Positions 9,594 through 19,758 are shown, counted from the first letter of the stretch. The stretch: 64,000 bases of DNA from Clostridium drakei (GCF_000633595.2 NZ_JIBU02000008.1:124001-188000), one strand, 5' to 3'. Made by a program: numbers and translations. The notes: generated by a model from the letters alone, not told the origin.

Positions 9594-12500
9594 ATGAGTA
9601 AAAAAAGTACAAAAGCACTTGCAAGTGCTACGCTTATGTCTTTAGTCTTGACTACAGCTTTATCAGCTGGCCCAGTTCAAGCAGCACAAGGAAAGGTAAC
9701 AAGAACAAGTGGTGTTGACAGATATGCAACAGCAGCTTCAGTTGCTACAACAAACTGGACAACTAGTGATGATGTTGTATTAGTATCAGGAGAAGGATAT
9801 GCAGATGCAGTAAGTGCTTCAGCATTAGCTAAAAAATTAAATGCACCAATACTTTTAACAACAGCAAAAGCATTAAGTACAGATACTAAAAATGCATTAA
9901 CTACTTTAAAAGCTAAAAATGTATACGTAGTAGGCGGAACTGCATCAGTTTCTGATGACGTAAGAACTGAATTAAAGAAAAGCTACACTGTTACAGAATT
10001 AGGTGGAGCAAATAGATATGAAACTAACGCAAAAGTTGCTCAAAAATTAGTTGACTTAGGCGTTAAAGCTGACGAAGTTATGATGGTTGCTGGAGAAGGA
10101 TTCTCAGATGCATTATCAGTAGCTCCAATAGCAGCAGCTAAAGGACAAATCTTATTATTAGGAGTAAATAATGCTGATTCTATGAAATCAGTTATAGATT
10201 TTGTTAGCAATAACAAATCAAAAGTTACAGTAGTTGGAACTGAAAATGTTATAAATAGCAGCATTTACAATAAAGTTAATGCTACTAATAGAGTAAGTGG
10301 TGGATCAGATAGATTTGATACTAACTTAAAAGTTTTAGCAGCATTCAAAGATACAATTAAAGCAGACAAGATGTATGTTGCTAATGCAACAGGTGATGGA
10401 TATGCAGATGCTTTAGTTGCTTCAGCAGTAGCTGGAAAAACAGGCGCACCATTAATATTAGTTGATACTGAGGATTCAAGTGCAACAACTGCTGCAATTC
10501 AGTACATTGCTAAGAATGGTAACAAGCAAACTGATTTAAATGTAGTAGGAGGAACAGGCGTTGTTTCATCTAATGTTGAAGATAAAATAAATAAAGCTAT
10601 TAATGGTGATAGCCCAATTGTAACTCCTGGTGTTTCTTCAATGGAATCAACAGGATTGAACGCAATCAAGATTGTATTTGACAGTGATGTTGATGAAGAT
10701 TCAGCAGAAGATGTTTCAAACTACAAAATTGATGGAGAAAAATTAACTAAGACAACAGCAGTAGCTACTCTTGAAGATGATAATAGAACTGTTTTCATAA
10801 CATTAGCTGACAAAAAGAGTCAAAACAAAAACTATCAAGTTTCAGTTAAAGATGTATTATCAGCTGATATGACAAATACTGTACCAAAGGTTGAAAAGAC
10901 AGTAAACTTCATAGATACTAAAGCACCTACATTAAAATCTGTAAAAGCTACAGGACAAAATAAATTAACTGTTGAATTTACAGGACCAGTTGATATGAAA
11001 AATATCAATACTGTAGCAAGCAAATTTAGAATAAAAGATCAAAATATATCAGGCTTTGGTCTAGATTCATCAAATGTACCAGGTACAACTACACCATTAA
11101 GTGAAATCAAAGATTCAATACAAAGTACAGAAGGAAATCATGTTTGGGCACGTAAAGTAGAATTCTATTTTAATACTAAGCTTTCAACAGGAAGCAATAC
11201 ATTTAAAGTTCTAGAAGGAGATGACAATGTTCTTGTTGATGCAGGTGGATTTACAGTTCAAGAAGAAACAATGGATTTCAATGTAGATTCAAAAACTGGA
11301 GATTTAACAGATAAGGACATCACTGCAAAATCTGATCCAGATGGAACACTTTGGGTTAAATTTGGAAGAGAAATGGACAAGAGAACAGCTTTAGATGCAT
11401 CAAACTATGTATTAAATAATTCTTCACAAACTTTAAGAGATTTAGGAGCTACATTAAAGCTTAAGGAAAGTGACTGCACTATAAAAATTACTGGAATAAG
11501 CAGCAAAATTAATACAGGTGCAAATAACATATTAATAAATGAAAATGTAAGAGATGCTTATGGCAATGAAGTAGATAATGATACAAGAGTTAACTTCACA
11601 AAAGAAAAAGATGAAACTAAACCTGTAGTTGTAAATGCTAAGATTCAAGATGAGGAAACTATACGTTTGACATTCAGTAAAGATATAGATGCTACTTATG
11701 CAGTACATCCTGAGAACTATGTTTTAGAAGATTCAACAGGATTAGATATCAGCTCACATATTAAAGAGGTTAAACCTGCAAATGGTGCTACAAAGGCTGA
11801 TGGAAGTGCTGATGATAGCAAAGTATGGGATATCAAAATGTATAAGAACCCACATGATAAAGATGCTACCAACAGTGATACAACAACTGAATGGAGATTA
11901 ACTGGTTCTAACTATAACCTAACAGTTAAGCAGTTGGCTGATACTACAAGTAATAAAAACATCATGGATTCATGGAGTACTACATTAAAAGGTAGTGATG
12001 AGTTAAAACCTAAGGTAACAGCAGTATATGCTAAAGCAGATAATGGATCAGATTCAGAGTACAAACGAAAAGCAATTGTATGCTTTAGTGAGGAAATGGA
12101 TAGTTCTTCCCTTACTACAGCAAGCAACTATAAATTTAGTAATAAAAATGACGAAGCAAAAGATTTACCATCAGGTGTAGTTATAACACCTAGTAATGAT
12201 CGTAAATCTGTAACAATCAAATTCCCATCAAATTATGGAATGAATGATTCGTCTAAAGATGATGATAATGATGTAACAGGAATAAAAGCACAAGGTGTTA
12301 AAGATGTAGCAGGTAATGAAGTAGATACATTTAATAATAGTGGTAAAATTATAGCAGCAACAGGAACTGTAAAAATAAAAGAAAATTCATATAGAATGAT
12401 GTATGATGGTACTGGAGATAACAGAGATATATTAGTTAAAATTCAGTATCAAGGAAGTATAGACCCAGATACTACAAGAGCACAAGACTTCAAGATTGCT

Positions 12501-13655
12501 GGTGAAACTCCAACTAGTATATCATTAGATGGTTCAGACATAGTATTAAGATTTTCTAAAGATGACGTTTCACAAAGCGTAGCATCATATAAGAATTTAC
12601 CAGGATATGCACTTAATCCAACTTCAAAGGCTAATGACAAACCTAAGAAAGTTGATGTTTTAAAATACTATGCTCCAGGTGAAGCAAAACTTGCAGCTGC
12701 AACTGATGGTAATCCATCTACAAAGGATATTGCAGGTAATAAGATAGCTACAGAAACTATTAATGATGGTGTATATGCTAGTTCAGTAGGTCCAAAGACT
12801 ACATCAGATTATTGGTATGCTACTACAACTCAGAAAGTAAATGGTGTTGACCAAGCAGCAGTAGTTCTTTCTTTCGATACAAAATTGCTTCAAACTAGTG
12901 GCCTTGAAACTAATGACTATGCATTTACTCTTGGTGGAAAAACACTTAAACCAGATACTATAAACATTAAAGATAACAATATAATATTCCTATTCAAAGT
13001 TAATAAAGATGTTACACAAGCTGACTTAGATTCATTTAAAGATGGAGCATCAATTAAGCCAAGATTATTGAATAAGAGTGTTAAGATAAAATCATTAAAA
13101 GATTCAAACGGAGGAAATAGTGCTGAGTACACTCCAACAAATAAGGATATTACTGATGATAGAACTGTTAGTGTAAGTTCTACTGTAGATCTTAACAAAC
13201 TTCTTGGAACAACAGTTGTAAATCCAGGAGAGGCAGCTTTAGCAACAGCATTATCTGATGCAGCAGCATTAAAAGCAGCAGATTATACAGCAGATAGCTA
13301 TAAAGTAGTAACAGATGCAGTAACTGCAGCAAAAGCTTTACCAGCAACTGCAACTGATGCAGATAAAGCAGCAGCAGCAAAGACTATAACTGATGCAATT
13401 GGTAAATTAGCAAAAGTAGGAACACCAACAACAGTTACTGGATTAAAGTTAGATGTAGATAGTACTACAATGCTAGGATTTTCTTTCTTAAAAATATCAT
13501 TTGATAATATGAGTCAAAATGGATATACAGTTTCTTATGATGGAACAACTGCAACTTGGAGTTCAAAATTCAATTGTTTCACAGTTAAATACGATGGAAC
13601 AAAAACAGCAGCTGATTTTGATCAAAACAAAGTTTCAGTAAATAAAGTTAACTAA
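9594..13655 (+). CDS. Major secreted CWB2 / Ig-like surface protein (1353 aa)
   Basis: A signal peptide (LASATLMSLVLTTALSAG, cleavage near VQA/AQGK) is followed by three CWB2 repeats (residues ~35-345) with GYADAVSASALAKKLNAP, GFSDALSVAPIAAAKG and GYADALVASAVAGKTG. Then come Ig-like units to about residue 1190, an alanine-rich helical segment like a FIVAR-type stalk (~1205-1275), and a ~70-residue C-terminal domain (DVDSTTMLGFSFLKISF ... KFNCFTVKYDG). That C-terminal domain recurs in the next gene product. Codon use is strongly biased to A-ending codons and the leader is long, consistent with high expression. The protein is probably a wall-anchored S-layer subunit. A perfect hairpin follows it, with the next gene only 60 bases away, so limited readthrough is likely. 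Confidence 0.88.
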   Translation: MSKKSTKALASATLMSLVLTTALSAGPVQAAQGKVTRTSGVDRYATAASVATTNWTTSDDVVLVSGEGYADAVSASALAKKLNAPILLTTAKALSTDTKNALTTLKAKNVYVVGGTASVSDDVRTELKKSYTVTELGGANRYETNAKVAQKLVDLGVKADEVMMVAGEGFSDALSVAPIAAAKGQILLLGVNNADSMKSVIDFVSNNKSKVTVVGTENVINSSIYNKVNATNRVSGGSDRFDTNLKVLAAFKDTIKADKMYVANATGDGYADALVASAVAGKTGAPLILVDTEDSSATTAAIQYIAKNGNKQTDLNVVGGTGVVSSNVEDKINKAINGDSPIVTPGVSSMESTGLNAIKIVFDSDVDEDSAEDVSNYKIDGEKLTKTTAVATLEDDNRTVFITLADKKSQNKNYQVSVKDVLSADMTNTVPKVEKTVNFIDTKAPTLKSVKATGQNKLTVEFTGPVDMKNINTVASKFRIKDQNISGFGLDSSNVPGTTTPLSEIKDSIQSTEGNHVWARKVEFYFNTKLSTGSNTFKVLEGDDNVLVDAGGFTVQEETMDFNVDSKTGDLTDKDITAKSDPDGTLWVKFGREMDKRTALDASNYVLNNSSQTLRDLGATLKLKESDCTIKITGISSKINTGANNILINENVRDAYGNEVDNDTRVNFTKEKDETKPVVVNAKIQDEETIRLTFSKDIDATYAVHPENYVLEDSTGLDISSHIKEVKPANGATKADGSADDSKVWDIKMYKNPHDKDATNSDTTTEWRLTGSNYNLTVKQLADTTSNKNIMDSWSTTLKGSDELKPKVTAVYAKADNGSDSEYKRKAIVCFSEEMDSSSLTTASNYKFSNKNDEAKDLPSGVVITPSNDRKSVTIKFPSNYGMNDSSKDDDNDVTGIKAQGVKDVAGNEVDTFNNSGKIIAATGTVKIKENSYRMMYDGTGDNRDILVKIQYQGSIDPDTTRAQDFKIAGETPTSISLDGSDIVLRFSKDDVSQSVASYKNLPGYALNPTSKANDKPKKVDVLKYYAPGEAKLAAATDGNPSTKDIAGNKIATETINDGVYASSVGPKTTSDYWYATTTQKVNGVDQAAVVLSFDTKLLQTSGLETNDYAFTLGGKTLKPDTINIKDNNIIFLFKVNKDVTQADLDSFKDGASIKPRLLNKSVKIKSLKDSNGGNSAEYTPTNKDITDDRTVSVSSTVDLNKLLGTTVVNPGEAALATALSDAAALKAADYTADSYKVVTDAVTAAKALPATATDADKAAAAKTITDAIGKLAKVGTPTTVTGLKLDVDSTTMLGFSFLKISFDNMSQNGYTVSYDGTTATWSSKFNCFTVKYDGTKTAADFDQNKVSVNKVN

Positions 13656-13661
13656 TTGATT

Positions 13662-13694
13662 AATATTCTGAGGGACTTTTTCCCTCAGAATATT
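13662..13694. terminator. Strong intergenic hairpin between the 1353-aa and 222-aa genes
   Basis: AATATTCTGAGGG pairs perfectly with CCCTCAGAATATT. No T-run follows; TTTAAAAAAGG, which includes the next ribosome site, comes directly after. It is probably a partial terminator or processing hairpin that sets the ratio of the upstream to the downstream gene products. Confidence 0.65.
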
Positions 13695-13714
13695 TAAAAA
13701 AGGATGTGGCTATT

Positions 13715-14383
13715 TTGAATAAGAGAAACTTTTTGCTAATAAGCTTTATTTCATTGCTTATTTCAATATCGATAAGTAGCCAAGCTTATGCCAAAGTAAC
13801 TCATGCCATAGTAAAAGACAAAAGTGGATTATACTATAAATATAATTATCCAGCTTTAGCAGATTCATTAGTTAGTGATGGAATACTGTATGATAGTTTT
13901 ATTTCTAAGATTAATGATAATGGTAAGCTTTTTGCTTATTTAGATGATAAAGTTGGCTTTGTAAATTCTGATGATGTATGTGATGCAGTCATAATTCAAG
14001 GAAAGGATTTTCAACAATTTATAGATAAATCCCAAAACACTAGTAGTGTTATTAATATTAATGGAGACTTTAAAGCTGTTTCAATGAAAGATGGGAAATT
14101 AGTTGAGGAAGATGAATCTACTTCAATTAAAGATTTCACATTAGAAGCAGATAGTTCTACTATGTTAGGATTTACGTATTTAAAGATAAAATTTGTAGGT
14201 GCAAATTCCACAGATTATGTAGTTAAATATGATTCTCAACAGGCTATGTGGAGTGAACAATTTAATTGTTTTATAATTCAATTTAATGGAACGCATAGTG
14301 CTACTGAATATTCAAAAGAAAAAGTTGAAATTACTAATAATAACCAAGCGGAAACGGAATTTGATCTCGAAAATGTACAATAG
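13715..14383 (+). CDS. Small secreted two-domain protein, possible adaptor between surface proteins (222 aa)
   Basis: TTG at 13715 is the preferred start, 10 bases after AAAAAAGGA. GTG at 13706 lies almost on the ribosome site. A signal peptide (RNFLLISFISLLISISISSQ, cleavage after AYA) is followed by a domain (VTHAIVKDKSGLYYKYNYPA ... DAVIIQGKDFQQFI) clearly related to residues 28-120 of the 1539-aa protein encoded next. The C-terminal domain (DSSTMLGFTYLKIKF ... EQFNCFIIQFNG) is related to the C-terminus of the 1353-aa wall-anchored protein encoded before. It has no CWB2 or Ig-like units. The gene lies 27 bases before 14411, so the two are cotranslated or cotranscribed. A linking or assembly role is inference; the shared domains are seen. 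Confidence 0.75.
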   Translation: MNKRNFLLISFISLLISISISSQAYAKVTHAIVKDKSGLYYKYNYPALADSLVSDGILYDSFISKINDNGKLFAYLDDKVGFVNSDDVCDAVIIQGKDFQQFIDKSQNTSSVININGDFKAVSMKDGKLVEEDESTSIKDFTLEADSSTMLGFTYLKIKFVGANSTDYVVKYDSQQAMWSEQFNCFIIQFNGTHSATEYSKEKVEITNNNQAETEFDLENVQ

Positions 14384-14410
14384 TACACAATTTGAAGGAG
14401 GAACAATAGT

Positions 14411-17400
14411 ATGTCTAAAAAAACCACTTTGAATGTTTTATCTTCAACTGCAATAGCTGGTTTAATTGTAGCTGCAGTTTCATCTACAGCTTATGCAAAA
14501 GTAACTAATGTTGTAGTTCAAGATAAAGATGGAAAACAATACGAATATGATTACAATAAGTTAGCAGATTCATTAGCTGGGATTCAGGCTGCTGACTATT
14601 TTAACAATTTTTCAGCAAAATTAGTTGGTGGAAAAACTGTATCATATGTTGATGATAAAACTGGATTTGTTGATGCAAGTAAAGCAGCGAATGCAGTTAT
14701 AATAGACGGAAAAGATTTCAAAACATTTACAGAAAGTGCTACAACAGCTGATCTTGTAAACATAAATGCAAGCTTACTTACTGATGTTGTTTTAAATAAT
14801 GATGGAACAATAAAAGAACAACCACATCAGGCACAAACAGGAGTAACTGTTAGTTCTGTAAGTGCTATTACTACTACTACTGCAAAAGTAACATTTGCAG
14901 CAGATACAGATTTAGCAGATACAGCTGAAAATTATGCTAAATTTAACTTAACAGTAAACGATGGAACAGCATTCCATCCAACAAAGATAACAAAAGTTGA
15001 TAGCAAAAATTACACATTAACATTTGCTACACTTGATAATACTCAAGGAGTATTAAAAGTTAATGGAACAGCAGCTGATTTAATCAATAAAGGAAAGACA
15101 ACAGAAGCTGAATATAACTTTGACTTTAAAGCACCAGAAGTAACAGCAGTACAAGCAGTTGACAGCAGACATTTAAAAGTTACATTCTCAGAAAAAATGG
15201 ATGCTTCTGCAGCAGATGCTGTGAATTTCGCATTATATAAATTAGGAGATGCTCAAGCAGCAGGAACTAACTTACTTGACACTACAGCAGCAACTACAGA
15301 TGCATTTGGTGTGTTAAGTGCTGATAGCAAATCAGTTGTATTTACATTAAAAGATACAACAACTTTAGCACCAGCAACATATTACTTCAACGTTGCAACA
15401 GCTGGCGTAAAGGATATTCAAAATAGTGCTACTTACGTTGTTGCTAACGGAACACAGTTAACATTTGCTCCAAAGGCAAGTGAGTTAACTGATGTAACAG
15501 CACCAAAAGTAGTTTCAGCAGCATATAACTCAGAAACTAAGAAATTAGCAGTTCAGTTTGATGAAACTGTAAAAGTTAGTTCATTAGATTATACAAAAGT
15601 TAAACTTGGTGGAGTAGCATTAACAAGTTCAGATGCTATTGAAGAATCAAGTGATAGTTCTAAATTAACATTTAGAATATCAGATGCTACAAAAGCTAAA
15701 TTACCAGCTGGAGCAGTATCACTTGAAATAGCTGCAGGAGCAGTAACTGACATCGCAACAACAGCAAATGCTATAGAAGCAACAACAGTTGCAGCAGTTC
15801 AATTACAAACACCACCATCATTAGTAGCTGCAAACTCAAGCTATGATGAAAATACAAGAACATTAACATTGAAATTTGACCAAAAGGTAACTATAGGAGC
15901 TAAGGCTAATATCCAATTAGGTGGAGTAGCTTTAGATGATGCTAAGAATGTATGGACAAAAGATATAGATAAGACAGCTACAGATACTGTAACAGTTGTT
16001 CTTGCAGCAAGTGATGCTTCAGCAGCAGGAATTTCTGGAGTAACTGTAGATAAGATAAAAGCAACAATACCTGTAAGTGCAACAGTTAAGAATGAAGCTG
16101 GAACACCAACAACTCTTGCTATTGATTCAGATATAGCTATGACTCAAGATATTAAAGCACCATCACTTGTAAATGCAACATTCAAGAATCTTGATAAAAA
16201 ATTGTATTTTGAATTAGATGAGGCAGCACAAGTTGCGGACATAGCTAATGGAACATTAAAAATTGGTTTTGGAACTGATGATCCAGTAGCAGTAAGTGCA
16301 GCAATAGTTAAAGGAAATATAAAAGCTGTAGATGCAAATGGAACTTTATTAGCAGATCAAACAGCATACAGTAAATACTTAGTAGTTGACTTACCAACAG
16401 ATACTGCTACTATAACAGGAAAAGCTGATGGAGCTACATCTACAACTGGTCAAATTGAAGCACAATTACAAACTGCATATAGTAATGGTGTTCCAATGAC
16501 AATACAGTTAGGAGCAAATGCATTCTATGACTTTGCTAATGACCAAACAACAGCTAAGTCAAATGGTAACCTTGCAATGGCTAAACCAATGACATTAAAC
16601 TTTGCAAATAGTATGATACCAACAGTTTCAACAAAGAGTGCAACAGCTGATGACAATACAACAACAGATGCAGTTGTAAGTACAACTCAATTAAAGGTTA
16701 CATTTGATGCAAGAATGAACAAAGATGAAGCTGAAAATGTAAATAATTATACAATAGTAGATAAGATGTATTCATCAAAAGCATACAAGGTTACAAAAGC
16801 AACATTAGGTGCAGACCAAAAGACAGTTTACCTTGTAGTTGATAATGCTATGACTGATGTAGCAGCAGGAGCAACAGTAAATGCATACAAGCTTACAGTT
16901 GCTAATGTTCATAGTGTAGATGGAGTTGCTTTAAGTACTACAGCTAATAACTTCGAATTTGAAGGTATAGTAACTGCAGCTGATACAACAGCACCAGCAA
17001 TTAAAACTGCAGCAAATGATGGTGTAGTTTTAACATCAACAGCAAATAAAGAAAATGATACAATAGCAATTACATTTGATGCTAATGATGTAAGTAAAGC
17101 AACAGCAGAAAATCTTGCTAATTACCAATTATTCGATTTAGGAACTGATGGTAATAGTAATACTGAAATAAAACTTGACTCAAATAGTGTATCATCAATT
17201 AGCTTTAATGGAACTAACAAAGCAACAATGACATTAAAGACAATCGATTTACAACAAGATCATCAATATAAAGTTGTAGTTAACAACATTGCTGATAACT
17301 ATGGTAACGTAATTGTTACTACTGATAAAGCTAATGAAAGAGTAATTAAACCAGTAGCAGATAACGCTCAAGTAACAACAGATGTAAGTTTTGTAAGAGA

Positions 17401-19030
17401 TATACAAGCTCCAACTACAACAGCATTAGGCTCAGTACAAACTGGAAAAACAACAGTTGTTGTAACATTTGGTGAAGATGTGGTAGCAACTACTGCTCAA
17501 AATCCAGCAAATTACAGAGTAACATTAAATGATGGAACAAATGTAACACCAACATCAGTAGCATATGATGCAACTACAAAGAAAGCTACATTTGATATTC
17601 CGAACACAATAACAGGAACAACATTTAAATATGCAGTTAAAGGTGTTAAAGATTTAGCAGGTAATGCAGCAACTACGTTCGTAGATCAAACTGGAGTACT
17701 TGCAGATCTAGTAGCTCCAGCATTTGATTCAACTACACCAATAACAGCAGAAGCAAAGGACGAAGCTACTCCTGCTGCTGATGTTATTACTTTGAAGTTT
17801 ACAGAAGCTGTAAATGATACAAAGGCTTTAGATGAAACTAACTATGTAGTTAAAATAAATGATACTACATTAGCAGCTAAAGGAGCGATTGCTGATACTG
17901 ATACTCCAGTTGCAGATACAAATGACTATGTAATAAAGAAAGTTGATTCTAAGACATTCCAAATCGTTCTTGGAAAAGCAGATGGAACAGCTCCAACTAA
18001 GAACTTCTTAAAAGGAGATACAGTTACTGTAACTGCTAAAAACATAGAGGATTTAATAGGAAACAAAATGGCAGATACAACAGTAAGTACAACTGCTATA
18101 AATAATGTTACAGCAGCTAATACTGCTATAGCAGCTGCAGATGTAGTTATAAAGACTGCTAATACAATAGAGTTAACATTTGCAGATGATTTAGCAGCAT
18201 CAACTGTAAGTGCAAGTGACTTTGTAGTAGATAGTAACGTAGTAACAAAGGCAGAAGTAGCAGGCAAAAAAGTTACATTAACAGTTGCAGCTCCAGTACA
18301 AGATGGTGCTAAAGTAACTGTTAAGGCATCAAGTAATTATGATGTAAAAGATGCTGTAGGTAATGCACTTGATAAAGCATTAACAACTGATGGAGTAACT
18401 TCAGCTGCAGCATTTACAGCACCAGATACAATGGCACCAACAGCAAGCGTTGGAGCAGTAAGTGTTACAGCAGGAACTGATGTAACAACAGCTCAAAGTA
18501 ATGAATTGGGAACAGTTTATTTAGTAAAATCAACAGATACAGTTACTGATAAAGCTTCACTAGATGCATTAGTAGCTGGTACAAAAGCTACTAAAGCAAC
18601 TGTAGGAACTATAAATAATAATACTACAATTGCTACTACTAATTTAGCAGCAGGATCTTATCATGTTTATGCTGTAGATGCAGCAGGTAATGTATCAGCA
18701 GCTTCAACAGCTGTTGTTACAGTAACAGCACCAATAACAAATGTGACATCATCTCCATTCACACTAGTAGCAGCAAATAACACTGTTACAATAACATTAA
18801 CTGGTGGAACATTTAAGGCAGGTACTATAACAGCAAGTGATTTCACTTTTTCAGGAACAGATAATGCTGCATTAGCAGGAGGAACATTCACAAGAACTAG
18901 TGATACAGTTGTAACTATAACAGGAGCGGGAATAACAGGATTAACAGGAACAGACAATACAGTACTTGTTAAAGCTGCAACACAAGCGACACAAGCAACA
19001 TCAGTAGCAGCAGTAGCTTCAACAAACTAA
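14411..19030 (+). CDS. Expressed S-layer-like protein: constant head plus variable Ig-like cassette (1539 aa)
   Basis: ATG at 14411 follows GAAGGAGGAACA. A signal peptide (STAIAGLIVAAVSSTAYA) leads into a head domain to about residue 150 (VVVQDKDGKQYEYDYNKLAD ... ANAVIIDGKDFKTF). From S151 (junction SAI, DNA AGTGCTATTA at 14861-14870) to the stop there are about ten SbsA-type Ig-like units, with repeated ends such as VKDIQNSA, VKDLAGNAA, IEDLIGNKM and VKDAVGNAL. There is no CWB2, SLH or LPxTG anchor, so wall attachment presumably needs the head or a partner protein. The 3' part from residue 151 matches in position and style the three start-less cassettes further on. This is the only copy with a ribosome site and signal peptide, hence the expression locus. 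Confidence 0.88.
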   Translation: MSKKTTLNVLSSTAIAGLIVAAVSSTAYAKVTNVVVQDKDGKQYEYDYNKLADSLAGIQAADYFNNFSAKLVGGKTVSYVDDKTGFVDASKAANAVIIDGKDFKTFTESATTADLVNINASLLTDVVLNNDGTIKEQPHQAQTGVTVSSVSAITTTTAKVTFAADTDLADTAENYAKFNLTVNDGTAFHPTKITKVDSKNYTLTFATLDNTQGVLKVNGTAADLINKGKTTEAEYNFDFKAPEVTAVQAVDSRHLKVTFSEKMDASAADAVNFALYKLGDAQAAGTNLLDTTAATTDAFGVLSADSKSVVFTLKDTTTLAPATYYFNVATAGVKDIQNSATYVVANGTQLTFAPKASELTDVTAPKVVSAAYNSETKKLAVQFDETVKVSSLDYTKVKLGGVALTSSDAIEESSDSSKLTFRISDATKAKLPAGAVSLEIAAGAVTDIATTANAIEATTVAAVQLQTPPSLVAANSSYDENTRTLTLKFDQKVTIGAKANIQLGGVALDDAKNVWTKDIDKTATDTVTVVLAASDASAAGISGVTVDKIKATIPVSATVKNEAGTPTTLAIDSDIAMTQDIKAPSLVNATFKNLDKKLYFELDEAAQVADIANGTLKIGFGTDDPVAVSAAIVKGNIKAVDANGTLLADQTAYSKYLVVDLPTDTATITGKADGATSTTGQIEAQLQTAYSNGVPMTIQLGANAFYDFANDQTTAKSNGNLAMAKPMTLNFANSMIPTVSTKSATADDNTTTDAVVSTTQLKVTFDARMNKDEAENVNNYTIVDKMYSSKAYKVTKATLGADQKTVYLVVDNAMTDVAAGATVNAYKLTVANVHSVDGVALSTTANNFEFEGIVTAADTTAPAIKTAANDGVVLTSTANKENDTIAITFDANDVSKATAENLANYQLFDLGTDGNSNTEIKLDSNSVSSISFNGTNKATMTLKTIDLQQDHQYKVVVNNIADNYGNVIVTTDKANERVIKPVADNAQVTTDVSFVRDIQAPTTTALGSVQTGKTTVVVTFGEDVVATTAQNPANYRVTLNDGTNVTPTSVAYDATTKKATFDIPNTITGTTFKYAVKGVKDLAGNAATTFVDQTGVLADLVAPAFDSTTPITAEAKDEATPAADVITLKFTEAVNDTKALDETNYVVKINDTTLAAKGAIADTDTPVADTNDYVIKKVDSKTFQIVLGKADGTAPTKNFLKGDTVTVTAKNIEDLIGNKMADTTVSTTAINNVTAANTAIAAADVVIKTANTIELTFADDLAASTVSASDFVVDSNVVTKAEVAGKKVTLTVAAPVQDGAKVTVKASSNYDVKDAVGNALDKALTTDGVTSAAAFTAPDTMAPTASVGAVSVTAGTDVTTAQSNELGTVYLVKSTDTVTDKASLDALVAGTKATKATVGTINNNTTIATTNLAAGSYHVYAVDAAGNVSAASTAVVTVTAPITNVTSSPFTLVAANNTVTITLTGGTFKAGTITASDFTFSGTDNAALAGGTFTRTSDTVVTITGAGITGLTGTDNTVLVKAATQATQATSVAAVASTN
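14861..14870 (+). other. Cassette junction in the expressed gene
   Basis: AGTGCTATTA (protein SAI) occurs here at codon 151 and, in the same reading frame, at the start of each silent cassette: 37268-37277, 51469-51478 and 61797-61806 on the minus strand. Upstream sequence differs between copies; downstream all encode a threonine/valine-rich first Ig-like unit. Confidence 0.65.
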
Positions 19031-19304
19031 GCAGTAAGCTCAACCTTTCAGGTCTCGCAAAGACCCCAGGGGTGTAAAATTTTCCAGTGACAAGCTGTGA
19101 AAAGAGAACGGATAAATAAAAGAGAGGAGGAAGGGAAGTACAACCTTCCTTCTCCCATTTAAATAAATGAACGGATAAAATTGTACTATCATATCTAAAA
19201 ATACCTTTAAGTCATAAAAATAGTCAGGTCACACACTGATTGAAAAACTAAATAATCAAATCAAAATTGAGAGTATCTTTAGGGGTACTCTTCTATTCTT
19301 TTTT
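19031..19304 (+). repeat. Conserved cassette 3' flank with hairpins and terminator (copy 1)
   Basis: Right after the stop are GGTCTCGCAAAGACC (short hairpin), CCAGTGACAAGCTGTGAAAA, an 11-bp stem GAGGAGGAAGG/CCTTCCTTCTC (19124-19155), TAGTCAGGTCACACACTGAT, and a terminator GAGTATCTTTAGGGGTACTC plus T-run (19271-19304). The block recurs after cassette A (41174-41450), after cassette B (55147-55387) and after cassette C on the minus strand (58614-58466). Partial copies without a cassette lie at 56878-57060 and 57436-57535. The coding sequences just before the block differ, so the flank is a shared boundary. Confidence 0.75.
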
Positions 19305-19395
19305 GAATTAATATAAAAATATGAGTTAAATAATTGAATGATATAGATAATAGTAATATAATCTAATTATGTGTAAAATACAGGAGGTGAGGCAG

Positions 19396-19758
19396 ATGAA
19401 AAAACAAACAAAGGTAATAGCTGCAATAGTATTAGCAGTAGTAATAATTATTGGTGGATACTATGGTTATCAAAAATATAGTCTTAATAAAAGAGTACAA
19501 ACATCAGATAAAATGATGAAAGACAAAGGTATAAAGCAAAATAATACAGATAAAGCTATAATAGATGAGATGTTAAATAATGATAATGATTTAGAGTATG
19601 CATACATAAGTCATAATGGTGAAACTATAATGTTAAACTTAAAGTTTAAAAAAGGAATACAAGATAAAGACAAGTATGCAAAAGTTAGTAAATACATGGA
19701 GAAAGTTAGAACTCAGTACAAAGGAAAGAATATAAATGCAACAATGATTCCTAATTAG
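19396..19758 (+). CDS. Small single-pass membrane protein, copy 1 (120 aa)
   Basis: The start ATG at 19396 follows AGGAGGTGAGGCAG; the in-frame GTG at 19369 lies upstream of that site. An N-terminal membrane anchor (KVIAAIVLAVVIIIGGYYGY) is followed by a basic linker and a ~75-residue charged outer domain (NDNDLEYAYISHNGETIMLN). Near-identical copies follow cassettes A (41543) and B (55478), always directly after the cassette 3' flank. I do not recognise the family. Its fixed place next to surface cassettes and its membrane anchor make an export or surface-assembly role possible, but that is inference. Confidence 0.75.
   Translation: MKKQTKVIAAIVLAVVIIIGGYYGYQKYSLNKRVQTSDKMMKDKGIKQNNTDKAIIDEMLNNDNDLEYAYISHNGETIMLNLKFKKGIQDKDKYAKVSKYMEKVRTQYKGKNINATMIPN

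Noticed and set aside
14387-14410. GTACAATAGTACAC before the expressed S-layer gene as a copy of the cassette inverted repeat
   Set aside because: It shares only GTACAA with the cassette sites, has no long arms, and lies before the start codon rather than at the cassette junction.
17926-18957. Minus-strand frames of ~100 residues inside the S-layer gene
   Set aside because: They are shadows of the biased codon use in the plus-strand Ig-like repeats, with valine/alanine/serine-rich nonsense products and no start signals.
19036-19090. c-di-GMP riboswitch-like motif (CTCGCAAAGACC) in the cassette flank
   Set aside because: Only a few bases resemble that class. The element lies after the stop codon, varies between copies, and the rest of the conserved core is missing.
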